A stretch of DNA of 64,000 nucleotides, from assembly GCA_016906335.1 (NCBI GenBank), contig JADEYG010000009.1, forward strand, positions 1,293,001 to 1,357,000, given 5' to 3'. The translations under genes were made by a program, and so were the position numbers. Under the pieces are notes generated by a model that saw nothing but the letters and a program-made list of their open reading frames with translations, ran no database searches and was not told the DNA's origin. This document shows, piece after piece, positions 24,801 through 35,994 of this stretch. Source of the stretch: Novakomyces olei (taxonomy: Eukaryota; Ascomycota; Novakomycetes; Novakomycetales; Novakomycetaceae). Each line of letters starts with the position of its first letter. The stretch's first letter is position 1.

Positions 24801-25119
24801 CCTTTGCGTGGCTAAAAGTGCAATAGTAGAGCTCGAGGTACGGGACGACGCCTACTCGCTCACAATTACGGCTCACAAACTCGCATCTTTTGCTCGGAGG
24901 CAGTAATGCAACATCCCGGCACTGAGATATGTTAGTAATTATTTAACTTTTATTCTTGATCTCGCTGCTCTGGACTTTGCATCTCTTTCTTTCCAGGGTT
25001 TTCTTTACCTCCAAACGCGAGCCTTGCGTGGGCTCGTTCTCAGCGGCCACTGCTGTCGCCGCCACCACCGCCGCTGCAAACAGCAACAAGAGCAACGTGG
25101 CTCTGTTTGCAAACGTCAT
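21898..25119 (-). CDS. CaCA-family Na+(Li+)/Ca2+ exchanger, NCLX-like
   Basis: A cation/calcium antiporter of the NCLX/SLC8B1 (YDL206W) group. Exons 25119-25009 and 24921-21898 give 1044 residues. Seen: a signal peptide (FANRATLLLLLFAAAVVAA), a lumenal CEF...NC motif, and the alpha-1 repeat (LAFGNGSPDVFS) in the first membrane bundle. A huge hydrophilic loop (residues about 240-690) follows, then the alpha-2 repeat (VFAAGNSVADWVADT, GGVFGGPMLNILIG) in the second bundle. Both ion-binding repeats are intact. The loop carries a Gln/Glu repeat (24020-24180). The sequence ELGLGLGFTA is encoded by three consecutive telomere-type TTAGGG units at 22902-22927. The compartment (mitochondria, vacuole or ER) is not shown by the sequence; the signal peptide favours the secretory route. 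Confidence 0.9.
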
Positions 25120-25569
25120 CGAACACGGCTTATAGCTCAATCCTACGTGGCCTCGTGAACCTGTAAAGATTTTGGCTGTATACGCTAAAGCAAAGATGGT
25201 AGTCTGCGGCCTTTGATAGTACTCATGGCCAATTTCATAGCACTGCAATCGTCATTTCCAGACTGCAATCGTATCGGCACCGCCAAGCAGGTATCTATCT
25301 ATCTTATCGTCATGTTGTTAGGGTTTTCAGGCGTATACTGTATATTCACATGATTTGTCTTGTATCGCTAAATCTGGATTAGCCTAATAATGTGTGCATA
25401 CAAAAATGCAGGCAAAGGGAAGGTGGTACCATAAATATGTAGAATATTGTACATATTTATTTATTCGTTTATTTATTCGTTTATTCATTTTTTTTATTCG
25501 TTTATTTATTTATTATTATCTATTTATCTAATCTTGAAACATTTTATGCGTCATTCACCTCCCTCGCCA
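25120..25569. other. Spacer exchanger/amidase
   Basis: Exchanger promoter and amidase 3' flank, both on the minus strand. TTTATTCG/TTTATT repeats occur at 25448-25545 and a TTAGGGTTTT motif at 25318. No gene seen. Confidence 0.5.
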
Positions 25570-27423
25570 TCACGCCTTTGCAACTTGCTCAATCTTGTTG
25601 GCAATAGCAAGTGTTTTATTGTCACTATACCCAGGCCCGACTATCTGCACAGCAACTTTGGCAAACTCCCACTTTGCCGGATCGTAATTGTCCCAATTGT
25701 ACTTGTCGTACTCGTTGCGCGGCTCGTACGCTGGTTTGGTATCGACATCCACGTCCACCTGTGTAACCGGCAAAACGACTGAAGGATAGTCCAAAAGATT
25801 CCATTGGCTCGTATAACCCCACCACCTCGAAGTACGCAACAGCTGCGAGGCACCAGCATTGACGGGGCACAGTAGCACGTCGATATTCGCCTTGTTCCAG
25901 TGTTCCAAGTACGACTGGCGGTAGGCCATTATATCCAGTATGATGGACGTGTACTCGTCCATACTGAGTTTACGTACATACTTATTTTCAAGGATAAACT
26001 TGCTCAGCTCCATTAATTTCTCCCCGCCGGCTTCACCAAATTTCAGTACTCTTTCCCCACCGTCGGGGAAATAGACACTGGCCGCCAGCTGCCAGCAGTG
26101 TAAATGCTGCCAAGGCTCAAACTCTACTATTTCGAATTGAGGGTCCTTTGATAGCTTTTCAATTACCGTATCAATCCCCCGTTCAATGGGCGGGTGGGGT
26201 CGGACTACTCCATCATCCTTCATTACTCCCACCCTGATTTTATGGGGCAGTGGCAGTTTGTCAATTGGTGTCCAGTTTATAGGAATAAGCTCTGGTTCTT
26301 GCTTGGGGCCATTGTAGTCTGCCATTGCCTGTAAAAACATTTCAAGTGCCTTTATCGAGCTGGCCATAGGACCAGCAGTCGGCGCAATGCCCTGTTGAAA
26401 GTAATGGCCGGCGTCTAATCCGGCCAAAGGCACTTGTCTCGTAGAGGGTCTCATCCCATAAATGCCATTGAAAGCACTGGGCGCTCTAATTGAGCCCCCA
26501 ATATCAGTTCCGATGCCCATAACGGAGCCACGAAAGCCGATAAGCGCTCCTTCACCGCCACTACTGCCGCCCGAAGTAAGATTTTTGTTAAAGGCGCAGA
26601 CAGTTGTTCCATAGATGGAGTTTTCACACTCAAGGTGCATAAGAAACTGCGGCTCAGTTGTCCTGACAAAGGGGATAGCTCCAGCATTGCTTAAAGCCGT
26701 AACTACTCCAGCGTCTTTTGTCTCTGGTTTCTTGGCGAGCCAGGAAACGTAAGATGCAGACAAGACTTTTCCCTTAATTGCAGCCAGTTCTTTTACGCTT
26801 ACGGGAAGACCATAGAGCGGGAGCGATGAAGGATCAGGATGATGTTCAAGTTCTTTGGCTCGGTCCAGAGCCTGGTCGAACATGGCTTCTGTTATACAGT
26901 TTGTACCTGCCTGTGCCAGATAAGCTCGACGGCAAAATGCTCTCATTACTGCGACCGGGGACAAATCCTTTCGCTGCATCGCGGGGACCAGGTCCTCCGG
27001 GTCCATTGAAGTGATTGCAAGCTCATCTTTGGTTAGGTACTTTTCTGCCAGTACTGACGGGTTGAGCCCGGGGTCAGCTATCACGGGAAAAGTGTCCCCT
27101 ATCGATTTGAGGGACGCGTCTCTCAGCTACTCCGTTAGACTGAACGTACAGAAAAGTCGACGAGACGAGGTGTAATAAAAAACAAAAGAAAAGTCCAATT
27201 CAGTAGCGAGGAAGCAAGAGAGAACGATAATTGAAGGGAGATAAACTGTGCATTCGAATTGAATAGGAGACCTTGACCCGTTTGAGTTTGAGAGGGATAT
27301 GCAAAATACTCGTTAAAGTGTTGAATCGTGGAGAAGAGTCTGTATTCAAACTATAGAGGAAACCATTGCGGATTGGCACCTTTGGATTCTTACCTCGAGC
27401 GCCTGCGTGACAAGGTCGGCCAT
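25570..27423 (-). CDS. Amidase-signature hydrolase (fungal acetamidase group)
   Basis: Hydrolyses an amide to acid plus ammonia; the substrate is not predictable from sequence. Exons 27423-27394 and 27126-25570 give 528 residues. Seen: the Ser-Ser-Lys triad of the amidase signature family. The lysine is in PVSVKELAAIKG, the first serine is in LTSGGSSGGEGALIGFRGS, and the nucleophile region is TDIGGSIRAPSAFNGIYG. The RDAS...P opening after the first exon is typical of fungal AmdS/GmdA-type amidases. A phase-0 intron with CTAACGGAGTAG acceptor joins MADLVTQALE to LRDASLKSIG. Length and motifs are complete. GatA and fatty-ac(id)amide hydrolases share the signature, but the fungal N-terminus fits acetamidases best. 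Confidence 0.9.
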
Positions 27424-28671
27424 ATTTGTCGTTCAATCGGCTCAGACTAGTCAGCTGCTCAATTCCTGCTCAATTCGGCGCAGAGTGCAATTGCGAGACT
27501 TCAATCAAGACAGCCAAGAAAAAGACAGAGCTTTACGCGTGTTTGAAAGCGAGTTTGAAGCGCAAAGTCGAGTGATAAAGTACTATTATTATATAATTCG
27601 GCAATAAAACATTGCCGTTGGATATACTAATTCCCGATAACGAGATAAGGCGGTGCAGTGCGAAATACGATAAAGGTAATACTATCCTCCTACGCAATAA
27701 ATCATTTCTCCAGCCTGGAGTTTAGCACAGGGTTTTCCGAGTATGGAAGATTAGCTGCGTCCTAATATTTTACTTGTTTTCCAATTCACACGTTGTTTAA
27801 AGTTTATCAGTGTGGAGTCACACTGTACCAGCTTGCTTTGTCGCATTACCCTCCTGTCAAAGGCACTGAAGGTGCCTTTTGCCAATACATACCATTTAGG
27901 TTAGAAAAGGTTCAATTTCGCAGAATTTGCGACTAGTGATTTTTGTGCCTTCAGCTTTACAGTACAATAAATTAATAATCTTCTCCCGCCAAGCTGGCTG
28001 CTGGACCAGGCCAAATTAGAGTCCACGTCCATCAAGCCCACGTATGGATTGCATCGCAATTACAATGAGTTTAGACTTGCATATATTTCGCAAACTTTAC
28101 AATTGCATTCAGATTGCGTACTAGACATGGACGGGAAAGAATTTTTGATGTATACAGTATCTGGATGTGGTAAACGCGTTTGGCAAATGGCACGTTGAGG
28201 CTTTGCATTAGACTTGTCAGGTTCAACGACTGCAATCGTGTGATGTCAAAAGCAAGAGCATACTGGTAAAAAAGCTCTTGAAGCTCGCAGGCTCTGATTC
28301 AGATCGGGTCTATTTTGTTTGTCTGAAAAATGGCGCTCATAAGCCACATGTATTAGTTGTGTATTCTCTCACAAACAGCTCAGGACTCCAAACGTGGTTC
28401 GGCTCCATCACTGACTACGGGCAAAGATATAAAGTGGGCAGCTGGCTGTTTTCACTCATTTGTCCAAATGTCAAAAGACGGAGCGGGAGAGCAAGTAATA
28501 GAGCAAGTACAAGTAATAAAGAAAGCAAAACAAAGGCCGCACAAGTAATCAGTCAATTTATTCCGAGTAGGGTTTTCTCAGTATCGTATCAGGGTTTTCT
28601 TGGACGCGTAGAGGGAAAGTAAACAAGGCGACAGGCACGAATTCATTTCGAAATCACAGTTGCTATTCCGA
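27424..28671. other. Spacer amidase/BRN1 holding an unrecognised gene
   Basis: Most of this stretch is accounted for by the possible multi-exon gene listed next. 27560-27720 also has short open pieces (KTLPLDILIPDNEIRR) that could be a further 5' exon, unproven. Confidence 0.4.
27725..28622 (+). CDS. Unrecognised multi-exon protein (start not found)
   Basis: Three open segments join in phase through plausible introns: one ending at 27899 (VTLYQLALSHYPPVKG, QYIPF), then 27994-28156 (WLLDQAKLESTSIKPTYG, MDGKEFLMYT), then 28212-28622 (KSILVKKLLKLAG, RVYFVCLKNG, KPHVLVVYSL). The last has a basic Ser/Asn/Lys tail and a stop just before BRN1. No initiator ATG is convincing, so a 5' exon is missing, or the gene is decayed. 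I do not recognise the family. The layout faintly recalls the N-terminal half of the kinetochore protein Chl4/CENP-N (an L..LALS helix, a DGK-[FY] turn, then a VY...P.VLV strand), but this is a guess from pattern alone. Confidence 0.4.
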
Positions 28672-31159
28672 ATGGATCAAGGCCGTCGGCGGCGCTCTGG
28701 CGCCAAAATCGCGGTAAACGATGACGCGCGAGAAAAAGAGTCTCTGCATAGACGCAAAGCGCTGAATAACAGCAGCAGTGATGCGGCAGTTGCGCGGACA
28801 CCTGTTCGCTCGACGCGATCGCGCGATTCATTCGGCATCGCAAACAACAGCAGTCCCGCCGATAGCAGTATAGCCGCTCTTCCAAAAGTCCCTGTTTTAG
28901 CAAACTTTGAGGAATGGATCAAAATGGCGACAGACAACAAGATCAATGCCGCAAACTCTTGGAATTTTGCTCTTATCGACTACTTTCATGAAATGTCCCT
29001 TCTCAAGGAGGGCAATGGTATAAACTTCCAGAAAGCCAGCTGTACCCTGGACGGCTGTGTCAAAATCTATACTTCCCGTGTCGACTCAGTAATCACGGAA
29101 ACGGGCAAGCTTCTCTCTGGCCTGGCGACAAATCCAGCTGCAAATTCTGAGGGAAAAGATTCCGAGAGTGATGGTGGGGCAAGCGATGACGATGAAGGCA
29201 ACGATGAATCTCGTGCCAAGCGTCGGCCACGCAAAACTGCAGCAGCAGCGTCTACACTGGCCAAAGATTTCGCTTCGCTCCAGGCAAAGACTTATGACCT
29301 TGAATTTGCCATCGATCCGCTGTTCAAGAAAATGTCGGCTGATTTTGATGAAGGAGGGGCTAAAGGCTTACTCATGAACCATCTTGATGTAGACAGCCAA
29401 GGCCGTATCATCTTTGACTCTATGGGCACCGACGAATCGTCAATGGAAGCAAATGGTGTGGAAAAACATACGTTTGCGACTGTGCCGATCAGTGACTTGG
29501 CGAACAAGTACTTTACGCAGTTCAAAGACGGCGGAGAGGAAGACGAGCTTGCGACTCTAGACGTTTGTCCTTCATTGAAGACTTTTGAGCTGGGGTCACC
29601 TACATCTGCTTACAATTTCGATCTCCTAAAGGAGTTTGGCATGGAAGGAGAAGGTGAGGGGAATACTGATGCTGCGCCCGCCGATTTTTTCAACGACGAT
29701 GGGTTCGGCAATGTGGGCGATAGTGCTGCCCTGGACGACGGGACGGATGCAGGTTCTTTGTTTTATAATGGCGCAGACGAGACGGCTTTCGATCCATTGA
29801 AGATGCTTGATGGAGCTGGATTGGGCGTAGCTTTTGCTGATAGTGAAGAAGCAGACAAGGACAATATTTTCACGTTCTTTGACCAAGCTCTTCGGAAAAA
29901 CTGGGCCGGTCCACAGCATTGGAAAATCCAAAACCTGGTCAAGAGTACGTTTGCTTTATTTATCTTTAAATTGATTTTATATTTTTTTATTATTATTTAT
30001 GTATTATTAAATAATCTTGCATTTGCTTATCTGATAATAGAAACCGTGAATGAGAATACCGCGACAAACAATATGGATGCAGCAGCTAAACGGCGGCGTG
30101 CAAAAGAGCAGCTTACGATCGACTTTATGCATTCAACAGACGAGCCTGACATTGAAGCACTGTTTGCTCCTGGCGGGTCAACAACAATGCTTCCAAAAAG
30201 CCACCGTAAAACACGGGCACAGAATTTACTTCCTGATGATATGCATTTCAACAGCAAGCAGCTTCTTCAGCTCTTTTTAAGGCCGGACGCGAGTGTAAGG
30301 AGCTTACGTAGAGCAAAGGGATCGAACACTATTCGCGGCGATGTGGCGGTGGAAGACGCTCATGGCCCTAATGAATTGGAACAACGTGACCCGGTAATGG
30401 ACGAGAATTATTGGGCAGAGCAAACTCAACTTCCTCCGGGTAAGTTTATTATAGAAATAAAAATAGAATCGAAAAAGAGTGAAAGAAGAATTGAAAACGA
30501 AAAAGGCGCAGAGGTTTAAAAAAGAGGGCAAATAACAGTCTTTGTGGAATGGCCAGTTTTTATCCTAAATAGTAGTGCTAACAAGGTCTGTAGAAGCCCC
30601 CGGCTATGATGCTAGTTTCTTCCAGGCTGGAGAACAGCCGACGAATGTGCCCTTGGCTGACGAGGACGAGGACGAGTTTGAAGATGCTCGTGAAACTCAG
30701 GATGATATGGCGAAGGGAGACACGACAAAGTTTGGAGCGCAGTTAGTAGTTGGGGCAGCATCAGCAAGACCAGACTATGTAAAGTACTCTCGGACGGCGA
30801 AGAAGGTGGACGTACGAAAGCTGAAGGATAATTTATGGCGACGGCTCGATATCAACGTGGTGGCAAAAGACGGCAAAAACGAATCTGCATCCGCTGAAGC
30901 CAACGGCTCAAATGAAAGCAATATAGACGCTAATGGATCACAAGCCGAATCGGACCCAGACCCCGTCAGATTTAGTCAGGTTGTGGGTAATTTGCATGAT
31001 TTGTATCCTCAAAAGCAACTCAAAGATATTTCGACATCGTTTTGTTTTATTTGTCTCCTTCATTTGGCGAACGAAAAGGGATTAGATATTCAAGGCACGA
31101 ATACAATGGACGACTTGCTGGTTCGCAAAGACTGGAATGCCGAGGTAATTGATGCATAA
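28672..31159 (+). CDS. BRN1: Condensin complex kleisin-family subunit (Barren/CAP-H)
   Basis: Links the SMC2-SMC4 heads in condensin for mitotic chromosome compaction. Exons 28672-29944, 30041-30439 and 30594-31159 give 745 residues, close to yeast Brn1. Seen: the conserved N-terminal kleisin segment (FEEWIKMATDNKINAANSW with FALIDYFHEM), KIYTSRVDSV, an acidic linker, DLEFAIDPLFKKMSADFDEGG, the DFFND block, and YDASFF. The C-terminal winged-helix region contains VDVRKLKDNLW and FSQVVGNLHDLYP. ATG 28672 is the first ATG in frame. The first intron (96 nt) is a multiple of three without an in-frame stop, so its retention would add 32 residues. Confidence 0.94.
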
Positions 31160-31500
31160 TCGCATAGTGTACATAATAAAATGCATCATTTCAATCGCTT
31201 TGTTTTGTATATTAAACAAATTTAGCTATATATTTTCATCAGTTTATTTTGTTCTAGTTTCTATTTCAGCGTTTTCACAAAGAGTATTTCTTTTAAATAA
31301 TAAGCCTTAAATTGGGTGAAATACCAAGCGATCCATAAGCTCCATACCTGCCCTTCCACGGCAAAAGTATTGCGCTAACAAAAGCCGCAAGTCATACATA
31401 TAGGCTATAGAATGTTTGTATTCTTACTACAGGTCAGACGTTTTCTGGTACAACATGATTTAATTACGGATAAGGGTATAAATCGTAAGCCATGCTGCTA
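31160..31500. other. Convergent spacer BRN1/mL41
   Basis: 3' flanks only. AT-rich, nothing recognised. Confidence 0.5.
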
Positions 31501-32058
31501 TCAGTGCGACTGCTGATCGAGTAGATCGAGGTATCTGTCGGCGGAGAAACCGCCCGGAAGAGACCGAGGCGATTCAATAGTCTTGGGCACAAATAGAGAA
31601 AGCTGGTTTTGTAAGTGAATTGCCACTCAACAATAACTCGAGGCAAACAAAAATGAATCAAAATAAATCAAAATAAATCAAAAAACCGGTGGTTCAAAGA
31701 ATGGAACCGGACGATGTTTGAAGGCAAAAGACATGAAGAGTAGGCGCAGCGCACATTTAAACGCAAATCGAGGAATCAGATGTGTCTCAAGACACGGATC
31801 AAGCGAAAAGAAAAAGTAGCAGGACGCGAGGACTCGAGAGGGAAATGAATACTTCAAAAAATGAATACTTACGGCTGTATTTTTCAAGTCCGGAACCACG
31901 TATGTGTGTACTTTTCCATAGTCAATAAGAAACCGGTTTCGCCGCGACCAGCGGCCGAGGATTCCCACGCCGGTTCCGCGGTAATACTGACGGCCCTGCT
32001 TCCGCGTCATTGGCAGGCGCGAAGCGCCCTGCACGAAATTAGTGGCTCTGAAGGCCAT
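31501..32058 (-). CDS. MRPL27: Mitochondrial large-subunit ribosomal protein mL41
   Basis: Component of the mitochondrial 54S ribosomal subunit near the peptide exit side. Exons 32058-31873 and 31602-31501 give 95 residues. Seen: GASRLPMTRKQGRQYYRGTG, GILGRWSRRNRFLIDYGKV, TYVVPDLKNTAL, then FVPKTIESPRSLPGG and a short C-terminus (FSADRYLDLLDQQSH). The 270-nt intron joins in phase 0. The motif order matches yeast Mrpl27/human MRPL41, although the protein is shorter than the yeast form. It is divergent from RPB11 over a 260-bp shared promoter. Confidence 0.88.
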
Positions 32059-32318
32059 TTTAATTCTTTTTTGAGTCGAGATTCTATGAAATAAAATAAA
32101 TGTATTATAGAGTACGTACGTACGAAGCGAGCTTATTGTATCAATTATATCATATTATACCACAAAATAATACTAATCAAAAGTTTGAATATAGCGGTAG
32201 TTTTACTGGTATGGTATTAACTGTAAATATTTTACAGTATTGGCTCTTGAAATTAAATCAAATAAATACATAGAGCCGCCAATCGTTGAATCTCTGTCAA
32301 CGCAGAGTTCAGGGTGCC

Positions 32319-32765
32319 ATGAACGCGCCAGAGCGGTTTGAACTGTATCTTGTACCGGAAGGCGTTAAAAAGTATGAATCATTTTATTGCGCAGCGTTTA
32401 ACGTCCAGGATCGCATACGAGGCGGATAAGAAACTTCCAAATGCTGTTATTATAAAGATAGAAAAAGAAGATCATACTTTGGGCAACATGCTACGCGGGT
32501 AAGCCTGTCTCCAATGCTTGCTGCTCACTTTTAAAGGCAGCTACTGAAAAACAAAAACGTTATTTTCGCCGCCTATCGTGTGGAGCATCCTCTTGAACAT
32601 TCGTTTATTCTAAGGGTGCAGACGATCGATGCCGTAGACCCTAAAGACGCGGTAATGGACGCCGCTCGGGAGCTCATTGTCCAGCTTGACTTACTAAGAG
32701 CGAATTTTGAGCAGGAATGGGAACTGAAAAAGATATCTGCTGAGGGAGCAGAGAACGAGTTTTAG
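32319..32765 (+). CDS. RPB11: RNA polymerase II subunit Rpb11
   Basis: Alpha-like assembly subunit that pairs with Rpb3. Exons 32319-32371, 32409-32498 and 32537-32765 give 123 residues, the normal size. Seen: MNAPERFELYLVPEGVKK, then the alpha-family signature IEKEDHTLGNMLR, QLLKNKNVIFAAYRVEHPLE, and a C-terminal helix (MDAARELIVQLDLLRANFEQEW). Introns are 37 and 38 nt and both fit the family spacing exactly. The AC19 paralogue shared by Pol I and III has a different N-terminus. Confidence 0.96.
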
Positions 32766-33616
32766 ATTATCCTCTCTACACGATCCTCTCTACACGACAC
32801 TACTAAAGATCTGTCCCTTATGCCCTCGCAACATGAAAACATTTCTCATTCTAGGCAATGGGTAGCAGGTCTCGGTACTTGCATCAGTCTATGATTCCCT
32901 AAAGTCGGCAATGACCGATCCCCACTATGGCTCTTGGCCATGGAGCACTTCACTTTGCTACAGATATCAGGCTTCTGTATCTTTTTAGTGTTGTAATAAT
33001 TGCAAATGCTATTGCTTTATCTATTCAATTTTACTCAAGTCTTTGACTTTAAAGATTTTTAATGATGTACGTCTGTTGGAATGTCAAACGAAACCACAGA
33101 CGCGTGCTGTAATTGGTGAAATAATGTTAGGTTATAACGCTCAAATATGTACACACACCGCATATTGCCAACGCAATAAAACGATTCCAAACGTCGCTCT
33201 GAATGGCCATCTGTCTTGTGCTCAATATTGTTTTACATTTCAAAGGCACTGCCTCAATCTTTTTGTATCTAGTCGATTCAACTAAGCGTCTTTTACACTT
33301 GTAGAACGGCGCTAATTAGCTAATTATTTATATAATTATATTTATATAATTATATTTAATTAATTATATTTATATAATTATATTTAATTAATTATATTTA
33401 ATTATTAATGTTCATTTATTTATTTAATTATTTTTATTTTTATTTTTATTTTTATTTATTAACATTTAATTAATTAATTATTTATTTAATTATAATATAT
33501 GAATCGCTATTCAAAACGCGCTAGTTGGAGAGTACCACGATCTACGTATATTAAAACTATAATGTACTAGGCGAGAGTACGTATCCGTCCCAGATCGGTA
33601 CGGCAATTGCACTCCA
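32766..33616. other. Spacer RPB11/5'-nucleotidase
   Basis: 850 bp without a supported gene. 33310-33500 is a dense TTAATTATATTTA-type low-complexity tract. 32766-33300 is of mixed composition; its open frames are short and unlike known proteins. Confidence 0.5.
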
Positions 33617-35641
33617 ATGAGGCGGCTGCTTTCAGCGCTCTGTGCGCTGTACTTTTGTTGCCAAACAAAAGCAGCAAAGTCCTTCCGTAAACGAGGCTCA
33701 ACGGAGAACGAGCTGATGCTTGTCCACTTGAACGATGTCCATTCGCACTTGGACGAGTTCAATCGATGGGGCACCGACTGTGGCGAGGAAGCAGGGAACG
33801 AGTGTTATGGCGGCTATGCCCGCATCAAGAGCGCAATTGACGCAGTAAGGGCAGAGTACCCTGAGGCTCTCTTACTTGATGGTATCCTTCCCTATGGCTC
33901 GAGAGTCGTCCTGTAGACAGATGCACGGCTCTTAACCCCAACTAACCCTATCATCAGCCATTAAACACTGTACTAACGGCATTTAGCGGGCGACGAGTTC
34001 CAGGGAACGCTATTCTACAATTTTTACAAGGGCGAAAAAATAGCGGAAATTTTGCAGGAGCTTAGAGTCGATGCACTAACGCTGGGAAACCACGAATTTG
34101 ACGATGGACCGGAACTGCTCGCGTCTTTCCTCCACTCTCTGCCGCTCCCTATCGTCTGTGCAAATATAAACTCTTCCGTCACTCGGCTTATGGACGCAGT
34201 TCAACCTTACCACATTTTCACGGATCGTAAACTCGCGATTATCGGGCTAATTACACCCACTACGGGCTCGATCTCCAGTTCCGGTCCGAACGTCACATTT
34301 ACCGACCCCGTCGCGGCAATTCAGCCTGTCATTGACGAAATCAGGGGCAAAGGCATCGACCGTATTATCGCTCTGACGCATATCGGATACGCCGAGGATA
34401 TCGAGCTGGTGCGCAAGACACAGGGCCTTTCTCTCGTAGTCGGAGGCCACTCACACACGCTCCTGGGCCGGGAGCCTTATGCTTCAGGGCCCTACCCGAC
34501 GCGTGTTCGGGACGCGAGTGGGAGACGGGTGCCGATCATTACAGATTACCGCTGGGGCGAGTATTTGGGAGCTGTGCGTGTATATTTCGGAAGCGACGGC
34601 CAGGTCGTCCATACAAAGGGCCAACCTCTGCATCTCCTGCAGAGTATGGCCAAGGACTCTGGTCTAGACCGTCGGATTAAAGAATGGCGAGTGCCCTTTG
34701 ACAATTTTGCCAAGGAGGTTATCGGGTTTGCTAAGGAGGCCTTTGACGAATCTGCCTGCCAGTTTGAAGAGTGTGAAATTGGTGATCTAGTAGCGACGGC
34801 CATGCTAGACTCTCGTGTTTCAAAGGGTGCTATAGTACACGGGGCTCTTATGAATGCCGGTGGTATTCGGGCCTCACTTAACCGCGGAAACATTACTCGT
34901 GGAGAGATTCTAACAGCTCTGCCTTTTGGGAGTGCTGTAGTCGATCTTACGTTTACTGGAGCCGAGCTCTGGCTTATCATTGAGGGGATTGTATCCTGGG
35001 AGAATCAGGAGACTGGCCATTCTACTACTTCCTTCTTGCAAGTAGCCGGAATGACTATTGTCTACGACGCCTCCCGAGAGCCGGGACAGAGGCTGCGAGA
35101 GCTTCACCTGCTAGATCATGACGTGGGTGAGGATGGGATCAGCAAGCAAAAGCCTGTTGTTCTTGACGAGACGTATACTATTGCTACTCTTGATTTTATG
35201 GCTCGTGGAGGAGATTATTGGTGGCCTGAGCGGTCCGACTTTGTGCGTAAGTTTGCTACTGTGTTTCTCATATGCACTTTTTGGCTTTTATTTTGCCAAC
35301 CATCTGCGGCCACGCTATTCAAAGTCCATTTCGTTTTGCCTGCCTTTTTTCCTTTTCGCCCTATTAGCTGGTTTCCAGAATACTAAAGTTTAGCATTGGA
35401 CCAAATCGATGATGCTGTTATGGAGTATATCGAGAAACATCAAGTTGTGTCGCCGCACAAAGACGGTCGAATCACTGAAGTATCGCATTCATTTGGAAAG
35501 AACAGGTGCTCTACAAACACTCTTATGCAATTATTATACTTCGTGCTGGAACCGCTTACGAGTCTCTTTGCACCTCTGCTTGGCGCTGGCGCCTCAGTGC
35601 GAATTGAGGTGGATGCATTCAGCACTTGTAAAGCTCATTAG
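33617..35641 (+). CDS. Secreted 5'-nucleotidase (CD73/UshA family)
   Basis: Removes phosphate from extracellular nucleotides. Exons 33617-33881, 33987-35246 and 35394-35641 give 590 residues. Seen: an N-terminal signal (MRRLLSALCALYFCC) and the five metallophosphatase motifs (HLNDVHSHLDEF, DAGDEFQGTLF, LTLGNHEFDDG, ALTHIGYAEDI, VVGGHSHTLL). The C-terminal nucleotide-binding domain follows (MNAGGIRASLNRGNITRGEI, LPFGSAVVDL). All metal ligands are present. The end has a hydrophobic stretch (LMQLLYFVLEPLTSLFAPLL) like a GPI or membrane anchor, but it is followed by about 20 more residues, so anchoring is uncertain; a further intron in the last exon is possible. Confidence 0.9.
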
Positions 35642-35994
35642 GGTTGCATTATCATTTCCGATAGAGGAAAAGGCGGATTAGGGTTTATAGGGGCGTAATT
35701 GGTTAACTGTAATTAAGAGCAAGTTTTTTGGCTTTGGTTTGTTGTAGTATTTTATTCGGGTTGGATTAGTGTCACATTGTTACTTTGGCCAATTTATATC
35801 TGCTCCGTATTAATCTTGTGGCTTGAGGCACACATAACCCTGATTCAATAACCCTACTATATATAGCCCTAATAAAATAACCCTAACCCTAGCCAGATCA
35901 AATTTAATAAAATTGGGTCCATATTAACATATTATTATTGCACTCTTCATAAAACTAATGCCAATCCACAAATTTCCCCATAAAAGCTATCCCA
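35642..35994. promoter_or_regulatory. Spacer with telomere-like CCCTAA cluster upstream of the inositol kinase
   Basis: Between 35830 and 35893 there are six CCCTAA/CCCTAC hexamers, two of them directly tandem (AACCCTAACCCTAG), about 100-160 bp upstream of the kinase start. GGGTT units on the opposite sense occur at 35641 and 35680. TTAGGG-binding factors (Tbf1/Teb1-type) use such sites in other fungi; a role here is inferred. Confidence 0.45.

Noticed and set aside
33043-33285. 80-codon frame in the RPB11/5'-nucleotidase spacer
   Set aside because: No ATG start, no splice partners, no recognisable similarity, and composition like the surrounding spacer.
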